This document shows, piece by piece, positions 35,647-47,133 of a stretch of 64,000 nucleotides of DNA. The position numbers were made by a program, and so were the translations under genes. Positions within the stretch are counted from its first letter, which is position 1. Each line of letters begins with the position of its first letter. Below the pieces are notes generated by a model. That model did no database searches. It saw only the letters and a list, made by a program, of their open reading frames with translations, and was not told where the DNA came from. Source of the DNA: Deinococcus radiopugnans ATCC 19172 (GTDB lineage: Bacteria > Deinococcota > Deinococci > Deinococcales > Deinococcaceae); assembly GCF_006335125.1 (NCBI RefSeq), contig NZ_VDMO01000006.1, forward strand, positions 124,001 to 188,000. Reading direction: 5' to 3'.

Positions 35647-36543
35647 GTGCGAATGCGAACGCGCGTCCTGACCACCCCCTCTGCCCTGCCCCTGCGCCGC
35701 CTGCTGACCGTGTCGCGGCCCGCGCTGTGGATCAATACGGTGGGCACGCTGGTCACGGGCGTATGGCTGACCGGCAGGCTGTACACGCTAGACCCCGGCG
35801 TGCTGGCGCTGCTGCTGTACCTGACCCTGCCCTTCAACCTGCTGATCTACGGCTTAAACGACCTGTCTGACCGCGAGGAGGACGCGCGCAGTTCGCGCAA
35901 GGGCGGCTGGCAGGGCGCGAGATTGACCGTGGCCGAGGGCGGCCCGCTGCTGACCATGACGCTGGCGCTCAACCTGCCTGCGCTGGTGGGACTGGCCGTG
36001 CTGCTGCCGCCCGCCGCATCGCTGCTGCTGGCGGTGTCCGCCGTGCTGTTCGCAGCCTACAGCCTGCCGCCGCTGAGATTGAAGGGCCGCCCGTTTCTGG
36101 ACGGTCTGAGCAACGTGGCCTACGCCCTGCCGCTGGCGCTGCCCGCGCTGGCGCTGGGAACGCCGGTGCCGTGGTGGCCCCTGCTGGCGCTGATGGCGTA
36201 CTCGGTGGGCAAACACGCCTTCGACGCCGCGCAGGACATTCCCGCAGACCGCGAGGCCGGGACGCACACGGTGGCAACGGTGCTCGGCGTGCGCGGCACG
36301 GCCCGGTATGCGCTGACGTGGTTCGCAGTGGCCGGGGCACTGCTGCTGCCGGTGTCGGTGCTGACGGCGCTGGCGCTGTGGCTGACCTGCGGCGGCATGG
36401 CGCTGGCGCTGCTGCGTGACCCCACGCCGGAGCGGGCCGCGCGACTGTACCCGCTGAGCATCGTGACCCCGTGGATTGTGGGCGCGGTGGCGGGGGTGGG
36501 GCTGGTGTACCTGCTGGCACGCGGGCTGTGGACGGGCCTCTGA
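35647..36543 (+). CDS. UbiA family prenyltransferase
   Basis: 298 residues from GTG 35647 (ATG 35653 is the alternative). About eight membrane helices. First Asp-rich motif [19 protein letters not shown] (NDxxDxxxD), second [17 protein letters not shown] (DxxxD). The nearest functional groups are lycopene elongase- and bacterioruberin-type UbiA enzymes. It overlaps the CrtI-like gene, so a carotenoid or isoprenoid substrate is plausible. Confidence 0.88.
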   Translation: MRMRTRVLTTPSALPLRRLLTVSRPALWINTVGTLVTGVWLTGRLYTLDPGVLALLLYLTLPFNLLIYGLNDLSDREEDARSSRKGGWQGARLTVAEGGPLLTMTLALNLPALVGLAVLLPPAASLLLAVSAVLFAAYSLPPLRLKGRPFLDGLSNVAYALPLALPALALGTPVPWWPLLALMAYSVGKHAFDAAQDIPADREAGTHTVATVLGVRGTARYALTWFAVAGALLLPVSVLTALALWLTCGGMALALLRDPTPERAARLYPLSIVTPWIVGAVAGVGLVYLLARGLWTGL

Positions 36544-37889
36544 AGTCGGGGTTGAGCGTCGGCATTCTGGGCGGAGGGCTGGCGGGACTGGCGCTGGCGG
36601 CCCTGCTGGCCAGCAGAGGCCACAGCGTCACCATCTACGAGCGTGACCGTGCGGGCGGCAAGCTCAGGCGTGAGATCGTGGGTGGCCTGAGCTTCGACAC
36701 TGGCCCCAGCCTGTTTACCTTTCCGGGCGTGTGGCGGGCATATCTGGAGCGGCTGGGAGAGGCTGACCCGCTGGCGCTGGAGCCGTTGACGGACGGCCTG
36801 GGCACCCACCACACCCCTTTTGGCGCAGTACCGCTGCCTGTGCCGCCGGGGCATCCACTCCATTCGGCCTGGGAAACCTACCGCGCGAAGGTTCAGCCGC
36901 TCGCCCACCCTATCGTCGCCCTGCTGACCACGCCGCCGCGCCTGACCGATCCGGTTTTTCTGCGGGCCAGTCGGACGCTGTTCGGTGTCGTCGGCCCACA
37001 CCTGACCGCCGAGAGTTGGATTCGCGCTCAGCGGATGCCGCCCGCGCTGGCCCACGCCATTCGCACGCACGCCCTGAACGCGGGCCTCTCGCCTGCCGAT
37101 GCAGCTGCCCTCTACGCCCTGATCCCGGCGCTGGTGGGCGCGGAGGTGTACCGGCCTGCCGGGGGAATGGGCGCTCTGCTGAACGCGCTTCTTGAATTTG
37201 TTACGGTGCGCGGAGTGCAGGTGCGGGAAGGCGCGGAGGTGACGGGAATCAAGGGAGCCACCCTCACCCTGAACGGCGGCGAGCTGGCCCAGCATGATCT
37301 CCTCGTCAGCGCGATGGATCCGCACCGACTGGCAGCATTGCGTGGCCTGCCCGCCGTGTCTCCCACATCGGAACGGACGGTGAGCGGCGTGGCGATCTAC
37401 GCGGCGTTGCCCAGAGCGGCGCCGTTGCCCGCTACCTCCGTCATCCCGCCGTCCGACTTTCAACCGTTCCGCACGGCCATCCGCGCCGGAGCCTTGCCGC
37501 CCGACACGCTGGCCCTCGTCCACGCCGAGGGACGCAGGCTGGCCGTGCTGCTGACCGCCCCTGCTACCGCGCGTCCGCTGGGGCTGGATCACCCGTGGGT
37601 GCGCGCCCAGGTGGAGCGGGTGGAACGGACGCTGGGGGTGCCGGGGCTGCTGGCCTCTGCCGATGACGTGCAGGCCCTAACCCCCGAACACTACGCGGCG
37701 GGCGGCCACCCCGGCGGCGCGATCTACGGCGCGGCCCTGCCCGTCTGGCGCGGCGGGCCATTTCATCCTCAGCCCTACCGCCTGACACCCCGGCTGTGGC
37801 AGGTGGGCACGGGCGTGCATCCCGGCGGCGGCATTCCGGCGATTCTGGGCGGGGCTTTGATGGTGGACACGCTGCTCGCCAGAGCGTAA
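36528..37889 (+). CDS. Phytoene desaturase family oxidoreductase (CrtI/CrtD-like)
   Basis: About 453 residues; GTG 36528 is one choice, with TTG 36552 and CTG 36540 possible, all overlapping or abutting the UbiA end. FAD motif [30 protein letters not shown], then [26 protein letters not shown] as in CrtI, and a C-terminal [18 protein letters not shown] for the second FAD contact. Likely a carotenoid desaturase or saturase, working with the UbiA enzyme. Exact step unknown; a CrtD-like role is a guess. Confidence 0.87.
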   Translation: MDGPLKSGLSVGILGGGLAGLALAALLASRGHSVTIYERDRAGGKLRREIVGGLSFDTGPSLFTFPGVWRAYLERLGEADPLALEPLTDGLGTHHTPFGAVPLPVPPGHPLHSAWETYRAKVQPLAHPIVALLTTPPRLTDPVFLRASRTLFGVVGPHLTAESWIRAQRMPPALAHAIRTHALNAGLSPADAAALYALIPALVGAEVYRPAGGMGALLNALLEFVTVRGVQVREGAEVTGIKGATLTLNGGELAQHDLLVSAMDPHRLAALRGLPAVSPTSERTVSGVAIYAALPRAAPLPATSVIPPSDFQPFRTAIRAGALPPDTLALVHAEGRRLAVLLTAPATARPLGLDHPWVRAQVERVERTLGVPGLLASADDVQALTPEHYAAGGHPGGAIYGAALPVWRGGPFHPQPYRLTPRLWQVGTGVHPGGGIPAILGGALMVDTLLARA

Positions 37890-37891
37890 AA

Positions 37892-37916
37892 GGCCCCCTC
37901 TAGAATGGAGGGGGCC
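37892..37916. terminator. Bidirectional terminator between CrtI-like and pruA
   Basis: GGCCCCCTC and GAGGGGGCC, perfect 9-bp arms and a 7-nt loop; on the minus strand it is followed by TTTT. Confidence 0.85.
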
Positions 37917-37932
37917 AGCTGAACGTTGCGCT

Positions 37933-39496
<1,564 letters not shown>

Positions 39497-39504
<8 letters not shown>

Positions 39505-40381
39505 GGTGGTCTCCTTGAAGCAGTGCGGGAAGGGTTCGGGCGAAGTCCTCAATGCTGTGGGCGGGGCGACCCAGCAACGCGGGCAGGTCATCCGAGACGT
39601 GTTTGGCGAGGCCCAGACGGGCGGTGGCGTAGATCGCCTCCATCACCAGAATCTGCGAGCGATCCACGCCCCGCGCCCGCATCTGGCGGTAAAAGGCGAG
39701 GGGGCTGGGATCGGTGGAGCGGTACAGATGGCCGGTGACGCGGGTGAAAATCTCGGCCACCTCGCGGTAGGTCAGCGCGTCCGGGCCGGTCAGCTCGTAG
39801 GCGCGGTTCTCGTGTCCGCCCTCGGTCAGCACCACAGCGGCGGCCTCGCCCACGTCGTTCGCATCCACGAAACTGGTGCGCCCGTTTCCGGCGGGCACGG
39901 CGATGATGCCCTTCTTCAGCTCCGGCAGGTGCGTGGTGGTCAGGTTCTGCATGAAGAAGCTGGGACGCAGAAAGGTGTGGGCCGCACCGTTGCCCTCCAG
40001 GTGCTTCTCCAGTTGCGCGTGCGGCGTGAACGGCAACCTGTCGGCCCCCTGGAGGGACAGCAGCACGAAATGCCGCACCCCGGCCCCCAGCGCCACGTCC
40101 AGCGCCGGGAACATGTCCTTGCTGACCTGACTCACGGCGGGCGGGCGCAGCACGAACAGCTTTTCCAACCCATCAAAGGCGTTTAGATACGTCCGGCGCT
40201 TGCCAAACTCCAACGTCCCGAACTCGATCTGGGATGGCGGGGCATCCGCAAACGCCTGCCGCACCTTTTCGGGATGGCGGGCCAGCACGCGCACCCGCGC
40301 GCCGCGCCGCAGTAATTCCCCCACCAGCGGCGTGCCGACGTTACCGGGCGCTCCGGTGACGCCGATCAACGGGCCGCTCAC
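39497..40381 (-). CDS. NmrA-like NAD(P)-binding protein
   Basis: 294 residues. Rossmann motif [19 protein letters not shown] (GxxGxxG) and the extended NmrA/QorB layout ([59 protein letters not shown]). No YxxxK, so probably a quinone reductase-like enzyme or NAD(P) sensor. It lies between proline dehydrogenase (4-nt overlap) and pruA (8-nt overlap), so it is coupled to proline catabolism. Confidence 0.9.
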
Positions 40382-41310
40382 CCCTTGAGCATCCCTTTCA
40401 GAATGAACATCACATTCGCCGGGCGCTCGGCAATCCGGCGCGAGAAGTACGGGTACCAGTCGCGGCCATACGGGATGTAGGCACGCACGCGGTAGCCTGC
40501 CGCCGCCAGCTCGCGCTGCAGGTCGCGGCGCACGCCGTAGAGCATTTGGAACTCGTAGGCGTCCTTCTCGATGCCGTGGGCCAGCGCGAAGTGCTTGACA
40601 TCCTCGATGATGTTCTCATCGTGGGTGGCGACATTCACGTAATTTCCGGCCTTCATGTGGGCGTAGACCAGTTTGCGGTAGCTGGCGTCCACGTCGGCCT
40701 TGTCGGGCATGGCGACGCTCTCGGGTTCGAGGTACGCGCCCTTGACGATCCGCAGGTTGGGGTGCAGATCGTCCAGGCTGTTGCGGTCCTCTTCCGTGCG
40801 GTAGAGGTAGCTCTGCAGCACCGTGCCGACGTGCTGCGTGCCGAACTCCTGCGCCAGGATGCGGAACTGCTCCAAGGTCTGATCCACGCGCGGGTGGTCT
40901 TCCATGTCCAGGCAGATGAAGCCGCCGTATTCCTTCGCCTTGCCCACGATGCGACGGGCATTGATCAATCCCAGATCCTGACCGTCCACCGTCTGGCCCT
41001 GGCCCACGGCGGACAGCTTGACGCTGGCGTAGGGCATGACGCCAGCCGCGTGCGCGGCGTCCAGCAGGTGCAGCACCTTGTCGGCGAACTCGTTGGCCTT
41101 GTCCGGCGAGGCCACGAACTCGCCCAGCAGATCCAGGTTGCCCAGGATGCCCTCGGTCTGGAGTTCTTTCACGGCGGCAATCGCGCCGTCCACCTCTTCC
41201 CCGGCCACGAAGCGCTGCGCCAGGCCCCAGCCCTGCTTGCGGACGAGGTCTTCCACGAACTTCTGTCCCGAAACAGTCAGGACGGCCTTGCGGTAAATCT
41301 GGTCAATCAT
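40378..41310 (-). CDS. Proline dehydrogenase (monofunctional)
   Basis: 310 residues, the size of the Thermus/Deinococcus single-domain enzyme. [118 protein letters not shown] are the FAD and substrate motifs of ProDH (RR at the end binds the proline carboxylate). Feeds P5C to PruA. Confidence 0.96.
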   Translation of the reverse strand: MIDQIYRKAVLTVSGQKFVEDLVRKQGWGLAQRFVAGEEVDGAIAAVKELQTEGILGNLDLLGEFVASPDKANEFADKVLHLLDAAHAAGVMPYASVKLSAVGQGQTVDGQDLGLINARRIVGKAKEYGGFICLDMEDHPRVDQTLEQFRILAQEFGTQHVGTVLQSYLYRTEEDRNSLDDLHPNLRIVKGAYLEPESVAMPDKADVDASYRKLVYAHMKAGNYVNVATHDENIIEDVKHFALAHGIEKDAYEFQMLYGVRRDLQRELAAAGYRVRAYIPYGRDWYPYFSRRIAERPANVMFILKGMLKG

Positions 41311-41371
41311 AGAGATGCTCCTGCGTGGGTCTCAAGGGTGAAAGGGGCAAAAGTTTGGAAAGACAAAGGGA

Positions 41372-42049
<678 letters not shown>

Positions 42050-42053
42050 GTGG

Positions 42054-42069
42054 ATATTGTATACAATAT
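42054..42069. promoter_or_regulatory. GntR operator overlapping the operon promoter
   Basis: Perfect palindrome ATATTGTATACAATAT, containing the TTGTATACAA core typical of FCD-type GntR sites. The -10 TACAAT (42056-42061, minus) lies inside it and ends 6 nt before ATG 42049, so repressor and RNA polymerase would compete directly. Confidence 0.85.
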
Positions 42070-42114
42070 TCCGAGAAGTGGGATGAGAATACGGACGGGA
42101 CGGGGGCTGACGGC

Positions 42115-42582
42115 CTACTCCTCCTCCTCCCTGATGGGATTGTCCTTGTTCTCGGCCAGTCGCCGCACCCCCGCCAGCGTGAACAGGAACAGCAGCGTGG
42201 CCCCTGTGGCCAGCACGTACAGGTGCAGCCCGCAGGCCACGCCCACGCCCGCCGTCGCCAGCAGGCCCGCCGCCGTGGTCAGCCCCTTGGCCCGGCCCCG
42301 TTCCGAGAAGATCACGCCCGCGCCCAGAAAGCTGATGCCGCTGACGACTGCGCCCAGCAGCCCGATCATGTCGAAGCGCACGCCGAAATCCCGTCCCCCG
42401 AACGTGCTGACCAGCGTCTCGGCCAGCACCACAAACAGCGCCGAGCTCATGCCCACCAGCATGTGCGTGCGCAGACCGGCGCTGCGGTGCAACCGCTCGC
42501 GTTCCCAGCCAATCGCGCCGCTGAGGACGAAGGCCACCAGCAGCCCCTGCATCAGCTTGAGTTCGTTCCAGAAAGATTCCAT
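42115..42582 (-). CDS. MgtC/SapB family membrane protein
   Basis: 155 residues from ATG 42582. Hydrophobic helices with [28 protein letters not shown], the MgtC signature, then [19 protein letters not shown] and [19 protein letters not shown]. Short form lacking the C-terminal soluble domain. MgtC proteins influence ATP synthase and Mg2+ stress; function here is by family. Leaderless promoter TACACT at 42589. Confidence 0.93.
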   Translation of the reverse strand: MESFWNELKLMQGLLVAFVLSGAIGWERERLHRSAGLRTHMLVGMSSALFVVLAETLVSTFGGRDFGVRFDMIGLLGAVVSGISFLGAGVIFSERGRAKGLTTAAGLLATAGVGVACGLHLYVLATGATLLFLFTLAGVRRLAENKDNPIREEEE

Positions 42583-42588
42583 AAGGGT

Positions 42589-42594
42589 AGTGTA
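42589..42594 (-). promoter_or_regulatory. -10 TACACT for the MgtC gene
   Basis: TACACT ends 6 nt before ATG 42582. Confidence 0.55.
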
Positions 42595-42711
42595 GGCAGC
42601 GCGTGTCTTTCCGGCAGCCGTGGACGGCCCCATTCTTGATAAGGTCGGCGAACTGATGAGCGCCTGTCTCCTGTCCGCCACCACCGAAGCGCCGCGCATG
42701 AGGCCCCTGCC

Positions 42712-43650
42712 GTGAGCGGCCTGGTGGCCCTGCTCGACGACGTGGCGGCCCTGGCCAAGCTTTCTGCCGCCTCCATCGACGACATCGGCGCGGCGGCGGG
42801 CCGGGCGGGGGCCAAAGCGGTCGGCGTGGTTATCGACGACACGGCGGTGACGCCCCGCTACGTGACCGGCTTCACCCCGGAACGCGAGCTTCCCATCATC
42901 TGGCGCATCGCCAAGGGCTCGCTGAAGAACAAGATCGTGTTCATCCTGCCTGCCGCGCTGCTGCTGAGCCAGTTTCTGCCGTGGGCGCTCAATCCGCTGC
43001 TGATGGTGGGTGGGGCGTACCTGTGTTTCGAGGGCGCCGAGAAGGTCTACGAGGCGATCTGGGGCCACCACGAGGACGGGACCGAACAGGTCATCAAACT
43101 GGCCAGCGCTGCCCACGAGGAAAAGATGGTCGCGGGGGCGATCCGCACCGATTTCATCCTGTCGGCGGAAATCATGGCGATCTCGCTGGCCGAGGTGGCG
43201 GACCAGGCGTTCTTCTCCCGCGCCTTGATCCTGGTGCTGGTGGCGTTGATGATCACGGCGCTGGTCTACGGCGTGGTGGGGCTGATCGTGAAAACCGACG
43301 ATTTTGGCGTGCGGCTGGCCTCCAGCAAGGCCAGAGCGGCCCAGTCCATTGGGCGCGGTCTGGTCAAGGGGATGCCGGTGGTGATGTCGGCCCTGTCGGT
43401 GATCGGCACGGCGGCCATGCTGTGGGTGGGCGGCCACATCATCATCGACGGGCTGGACAAATTCGGGCTGAGCTGGCCCGCGCACACCCTGCACGATCTG
43501 GCCCTGGCGGCAGGCCACGCGATTCCCTTTGCGGAAGGGGTGGTGGAGTGGCTGGTGGAAACGCTGGGCTCGGCCCTGGTGGGCGTGGTGCTGGGCGGCA
43601 TCATCGTGGCGGCGCTGCACCTGCGGCCCGCCAAGGCTGCGGCGCACTGA
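42712..43650 (+). CDS. DUF808 (YedI) family membrane protein
   Basis: 312 residues from GTG 42712. [76 protein letters not shown] and [13 protein letters not shown] match the DUF808 family throughout. Six to eight helices. Function of the family is unknown; often linked to stress. Ends 20 nt before a MITE-like repeat. Confidence 0.92.
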   Translation: MSGLVALLDDVAALAKLSAASIDDIGAAAGRAGAKAVGVVIDDTAVTPRYVTGFTPERELPIIWRIAKGSLKNKIVFILPAALLLSQFLPWALNPLLMVGGAYLCFEGAEKVYEAIWGHHEDGTEQVIKLASAAHEEKMVAGAIRTDFILSAEIMAISLAEVADQAFFSRALILVLVALMITALVYGVVGLIVKTDDFGVRLASSKARAAQSIGRGLVKGMPVVMSALSVIGTAAMLWVGGHIIIDGLDKFGLSWPAHTLHDLALAAGHAIPFAEGVVEWLVETLGSALVGVVLGGIIVAALHLRPAKAAAH

Positions 43651-43670
43651 AGACCGGCGTACCGAAGAAC

Positions 43671-43798
43671 CTAGAGCATTTGTCAAAAGTGCTGTTTGCT
43701 TTTGACCGAACGGAGTGAGTGAATTTTGCTGAGCATTTGGGAGAATGGAGGCAGCAAAAGTCTTTTTTCTGATGCAGCAATTCGGACAAATGCTCTAG
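43671..43798. mobile_element. MITE-like 128-bp repeat with 14-bp terminal inverted repeats
   Basis: CTAGAGCATTTGTC at 43671-43684 and its exact reverse complement at 43785-43798. The interior is AT-richer than the surroundings and has no open frame. The ends begin and finish with CTAG, which may include a target-site duplication (CTAG is its own reverse complement). It lies between two convergent genes. Such short non-coding elements are usual in Deinococcus chromosomes. Confidence 0.8.
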
Positions 43799-43834
43799 AG
43801 GCGGTGGGGGTTGAACGCAGCGCCACCGCCCAAC

Positions 43835-44671
43835 TCAGGACCGTTCCAGCAGCCATGCCAGCAGCGCCGCACGGATTTCCTCGCGCGGCTCGTCATTCAG
43901 GAGTTCGTGGTAGCCGCCCTCCTGCAGGATCAGCGTTTTGTCAGGGCTGGCGATCATGTCGAAGAAACGCTGGCTGCCTGACGGATCGGTGATTTTATCC
44001 GCCGCACCGTGAATGATCAGCGTGGGGAGTGTCCAGGTGGCGTACTCGGCCCACAGCCGCCCGCTCAGGCCCAGCATGGAGGCGGCGGTCAGGGCGCGGA
44101 CCTTGCCGTGGTAGATCAACTCGTCGGCCTCGTAGGCGGCCACCTCGTCGGTCAGCCGGGACAGGCCCCCCGTGCCCAGATCGCTGACCGGGGCGGCGGG
44201 GGCCACCTTCGCCAGCAGCGGCGCCAGCGCCTTGACCAGCGCCGGTTCCTCCTGACCTACCAACAGGGCGGGGCTGGACAGGATCACGCCCGAGAGTCCA
44301 CGCGGATCACGGGACGCGCTGGCCGCCGTGACCAGCCCGCCCATGCTGTGGCCGAACGCAAACAGCGGTAGCCCGTCGCCGCCCGGACGCTCCCGCAGCG
44401 CCTGACGGGCCTTCAGGTGGTCTTCCACCAGCACGTTCAGGTCCACCACCGCGCGCCGCCCCTCCGAGCGGCCGTGACCGCGCTGATCGTAGGCGTAGAC
44501 GGTGAAGCCCGCCTCTGTCAGCGTGGGGATCAGGGCGTGGTAGCGCTCGACATAGCGGGTGGCGTACTCGCCCACCCCATGCGAGAGCAGGACCGCGCCG
44601 CGCGGGTTCCCGGCCTTCCAGACATAACCGCTGACGGGCGCCCCCGGCACACTCCACTGTTGATGGTCCAT
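43835..44671 (-). CDS. Alpha/beta hydrolase, monoacylglycerol lipase-like
   Basis: 278 residues from ATG 44671 (the open frame extends further, but the -10 at 44679 and homology support this start). [30 protein letters not shown], nucleophile [21 protein letters not shown] and [15 protein letters not shown] give a full Ser-Asp-His triad of the S33/hydrolase-4 lysophospholipase group. Confidence 0.92.
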   Translation of the reverse strand: MDHQQWSVPGAPVSGYVWKAGNPRGAVLLSHGVGEYATRYVERYHALIPTLTEAGFTVYAYDQRGHGRSEGRRAVVDLNVLVEDHLKARQALRERPGGDGLPLFAFGHSMGGLVTAASASRDPRGLSGVILSSPALLVGQEEPALVKALAPLLAKVAPAAPVSDLGTGGLSRLTDEVAAYEADELIYHGKVRALTAASMLGLSGRLWAEYATWTLPTLIIHGAADKITDPSGSQRFFDMIASPDKTLILQEGGYHELLNDEPREEIRAALLAWLLERS

Positions 44672-44678
44672 GTGCCGG

Positions 44679-44684
44679 AGTGTA
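44679..44684 (-). promoter_or_regulatory. -10 TACACT for the lipase-like gene
   Basis: TACACT ends 7 nt before ATG 44671. Confidence 0.55.
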
Positions 44685-44756
44685 GCGCTCCCCTCATAAA
44701 GCCTGCGTAAACCGCCGTCATCACGGCCAGGCGCCCGGGCGCGGCAGACTGGGACC

Positions 44757-45194
44757 ATGGCAGACATCGCAAGGAAGGCGAACGCCCAGTGGATGGGAGA
44801 CCTCAAGAGCGGGAAGGGCAACATCAGCACCGAGAGCGGCACGGTCAAGGACGCGCAGTACTCGTTCGGCACGCGCTTCGAGAACGGCACCGGCACCAAC
44901 CCGGAAGAGCTGCTGGCCGCCGCCTACGCAGGCTGCTTCACCATGCAGCTGTGCGCTCTGCTGGCGGGTGACGGCCACGATCCGCAGGACGTGCGGACCG
45001 AAGCCACCTGCGAGATGGTCAAGGATGGGCCGGGCTTCAAGGTGAGCGCCATGCGCCTGAGCATTCGCGGCAAGGTGGGCAACATCGATCAGGCCGAATT
45101 CGAGAAGCACATCGATCAGGCCGCCGAGATGTGCCCCATGAGCAAGGTCATGAAGGGCAACGTGGAGATCACGCACGAGGCCGTGCTGGAATAG
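44757..45194 (+). CDS. OsmC family peroxiredoxin
   Basis: 145 residues. Catalytic cysteines in [12 protein letters not shown] (about residue 60) and [10 protein letters not shown] (about residue 125), [11 protein letters not shown] and TRFENGTG are OsmC hallmarks. Reduces organic hydroperoxides with thiols. Divergent from the lipase-like gene; ends in a terminator. Confidence 0.95.
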   Translation: MADIARKANAQWMGDLKSGKGNISTESGTVKDAQYSFGTRFENGTGTNPEELLAAAYAGCFTMQLCALLAGDGHDPQDVRTEATCEMVKDGPGFKVSAMRLSIRGKVGNIDQAEFEKHIDQAAEMCPMSKVMKGNVEITHEAVLE

Positions 45195-45215
45195 CACGCA
45201 GAGAACGAGAAAGAG

Positions 45216-45241
45216 CGCCCCGCTTCGGCTGGGGCGTTTTT
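45216..45241 (+). terminator. Terminator of osmC
   Basis: CGCCCCGC-TTCG-GCTGGGGCG (one bulged T) followed by five T. Confidence 0.85.
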
Positions 45242-45300
45242 GTTGGCTGCTCTGCCACCTGGCCGACGCGTCCCCGATCACCCACGGTGAGGCTGAGCGT

Positions 45301-45855
45301 ATGGGTCACCTCTTCCACCTTGTCGGGCCACCGGCCAGCGGCAAACGGACCATCGGGCTGAAGCTTTCGGCCTTGACCGGCGCGGTCCTGCTGGACAACC
45401 ACCTGTTCAACGACGCCGTGTTCAGGCCCTACGGCGCCGATGGCCTGCGGCCCATTCCGGAGGAGATTCACGCCCTGGCCGCCCAGGTCCGCACGCTGGG
45501 ACTCGAAGCTGCCCGCCTTGCGCCGCGCGACGTGAGCCAGATTTTCACCAGCCACCTGACCAATCGTCCGGCTGGTGCGGCCGCCCTGAAACTGGTGCGC
45601 GATCTGGCGGCGGCCCGAAACGCCCAGTACGTCCCGGTCTGGCTGGAATGCAGCCTGAACGAGCTGGAGCGGCGGCTTCCATTGCCCGAACGGCTGGAGC
45701 TGGCCAAACTGCGTGACCCAGTGATCCTGCGGGCCACCCTGGAGGCGTCCGGCACCTTGCCCGCGCCGCCGGACGCCCTCCAGATCGAGACTACGGCGCT
45801 GGCTCCAGCAGACGCGGCGCTGCTGATCGCAGCGCATGGGGGAGCGCTGTTCTAG
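45301..45855 (+). CDS. P-loop ATPase/kinase-like protein
   Basis: 184 residues. Walker A LVGPPASGKRTIGLKL at the N-terminus, VLLDNHLFNDAVF, then PVWLECSLNELERRLPLPER, the usual strand of AAA_33/adenylate-kinase-like proteins. Likely a small-molecule kinase or an orphan ATPase. No other partner visible. Confidence 0.82.
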   Translation: MGHLFHLVGPPASGKRTIGLKLSALTGAVLLDNHLFNDAVFRPYGADGLRPIPEEIHALAAQVRTLGLEAARLAPRDVSQIFTSHLTNRPAGAAALKLVRDLAAARNAQYVPVWLECSLNELERRLPLPERLELAKLRDPVILRATLEASGTLPAPPDALQIETTALAPADAALLIAAHGGALF

Positions 45856-45931
45856 AACACGGGTGCGGCTGGAACGCCGACCTCATCTCCTGCCCGCTGC
45901 CTGGGTTCCGGCAGAATCACGGCAAGCGCGT

Positions 45932-46675
45932 CTACGGCTGTTTCGGCGCTGGCTCGTTCGGCGTTGGCTCGGCGGGCGGGGTCGTGGCGGGCGGCTCTCC
46001 CTGATTTTCCCCTGGCGCGTCGTCCTTGGGCGCCGGATCCGCCGGCGTGCTGACAGGCGGCGTGGTTGTTCCAGGCGTCGCTGGCGTTGTCGGCGTTGCG
46101 GCTGGCTTCGGCTGAACCGGGGCGGGCTCGGGCTCCGGCGCGGGCTTGTACTGGGCGCTAAAGATCCGCAGGTCCGCGTCGTCCACCTTGCGGTCCTGGT
46201 TCAAATCGCCCACCGAACTGGCCTTGCCGTAGTTGTCCATCAGGATCGCCAAGTCTTTCAGATCGATCTTGCCGTCGCCGTTCAGGTCCGCGCCGCTCAG
46301 GCGGGTGCGGGCGGCCTCGGCGGTCCAGGCCTTGAAGCCCAGCTCACGGGCCAGTTCCTGCCGCACCGCCTGCTCCAGCGGCAGCGGCCCCGCCGGGTTG
46401 AACTCGATGCGCCGCGCCCCGGCCACCGTGACCACGCGGGCCGCGACGTCAGGGTTGAAGGGTGCGGCGCTGCTCCCCGTGCCGCCCAGGGTCAGGATCG
46501 TCCCGCTGCCACTGTCCAGCGTGACCGGCAGCTCCTTGGTGCTGATGGCCCCCAGGGCAGCCTGCACGGCCCGGGTCAGGACGTCGCCCTGCGGCTGCAG
46601 CTTGACGCTGGCGGCGTCGGCCGTGCCCAGGGCCAGGCCCAGCAGCAGGCCAGCAACTCCGAGACCGCGCTTCAT
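45932..46675 (-). CDS. Secreted protein with a type I dockerin pair and Pro/Thr-rich tail
   Basis: 247 residues. Signal peptide MKRGLGVAGLLLGLALGTADA. Residues ~25-125 are a beta/alpha domain of no known family. Residues ~129-180 carry two dockerin calcium loops: ADLNGDGKIDLKDLAILM and GDLNQDRKVDDADLRIFS, each with Asp/Asn/Asp/Asp/Asp at loop positions 1, 3, 5, 9 and 12. The last ~65 residues are a Pro/Thr/Ala/Glu-rich tail. It starts 4 nt before the end of the preceding gene (ATGA) and is the third gene of a coupled operon whose first product has a cohesin-like region. Confidence 0.88.
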   Translation of the reverse strand: MKRGLGVAGLLLGLALGTADAASVKLQPQGDVLTRAVQAALGAISTKELPVTLDSGSGTILTLGGTGSSAAPFNPDVAARVVTVAGARRIEFNPAGPLPLEQAVRQELARELGFKAWTAEAARTRLSGADLNGDGKIDLKDLAILMDNYGKASSVGDLNQDRKVDDADLRIFSAQYKPAPEPEPAPVQPKPAATPTTPATPGTTTPPVSTPADPAPKDDAPGENQGEPPATTPPAEPTPNEPAPKQP

Positions 46676-47133
46676 TTGGCCCCCAGCGCGGCGCGGATGG
46701 CATCCCGCAACTTGGCCGGATCGGTGATGGGCGTCTTGGCATCGCCCGCCGATACCTTGCCGTCGATAACCGGGTACAGGCCCTGGTTAAAGCCCACCAG
46801 CGGGCTGTCCTGTTTGCGCGTGTACAGCAAGGCAAAGACCTCCTGTCCGCTTTTCAGCTCTGGCACGTCGGCCAGCCCCTGCAGGAAGAACAGCGCGGGC
46901 TTGCCGTCGTTCTGGGGCAGGCGGGCGGCGTCCCCGGCAATGGTCTCGGCCACCGTCAGCGGGTAGGCCAGGTACGTGATCTCGCCCTCCTTGACGCTCA
47001 CAGCGGGACCCAGCGTGCCGCGCACGATCACTTCGGCCTTCTTCACCTGCTGCGCCAGTGTTAGCGGCGGCGCGGTGGTGGCCCCGGCCACGCCCGCCAT
47101 CAGGGCGGCCATCAACATTCCCCGGCGCATCAC
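46672..47133 (-). CDS. Secreted protein, middle gene of the dockerin operon
   Basis: 153 residues with a signal peptide (MLMAALMAGVAGATTA). The mature part has EVIVRGTLGPAVSVKEG, YLAYPLTVAETIAGD, LFFLQGLADVPELKSGQEVFALLY and a C-terminal helix DPAKLRDAIRAALGAK. I do not recognise a Pfam family; the strand layout resembles secreted domains that accompany metallopeptidases or dockerin proteins. ATG overlaps the upstream stop; TAA/TGA side overlaps the dockerin start. Confidence 0.78.
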   Translation of the reverse strand: MMRRGMLMAALMAGVAGATTAPPLTLAQQVKKAEVIVRGTLGPAVSVKEGEITYLAYPLTVAETIAGDAARLPQNDGKPALFFLQGLADVPELKSGQEVFALLYTRKQDSPLVGFNQGLYPVIDGKVSAGDAKTPITDPAKLRDAIRAALGAK

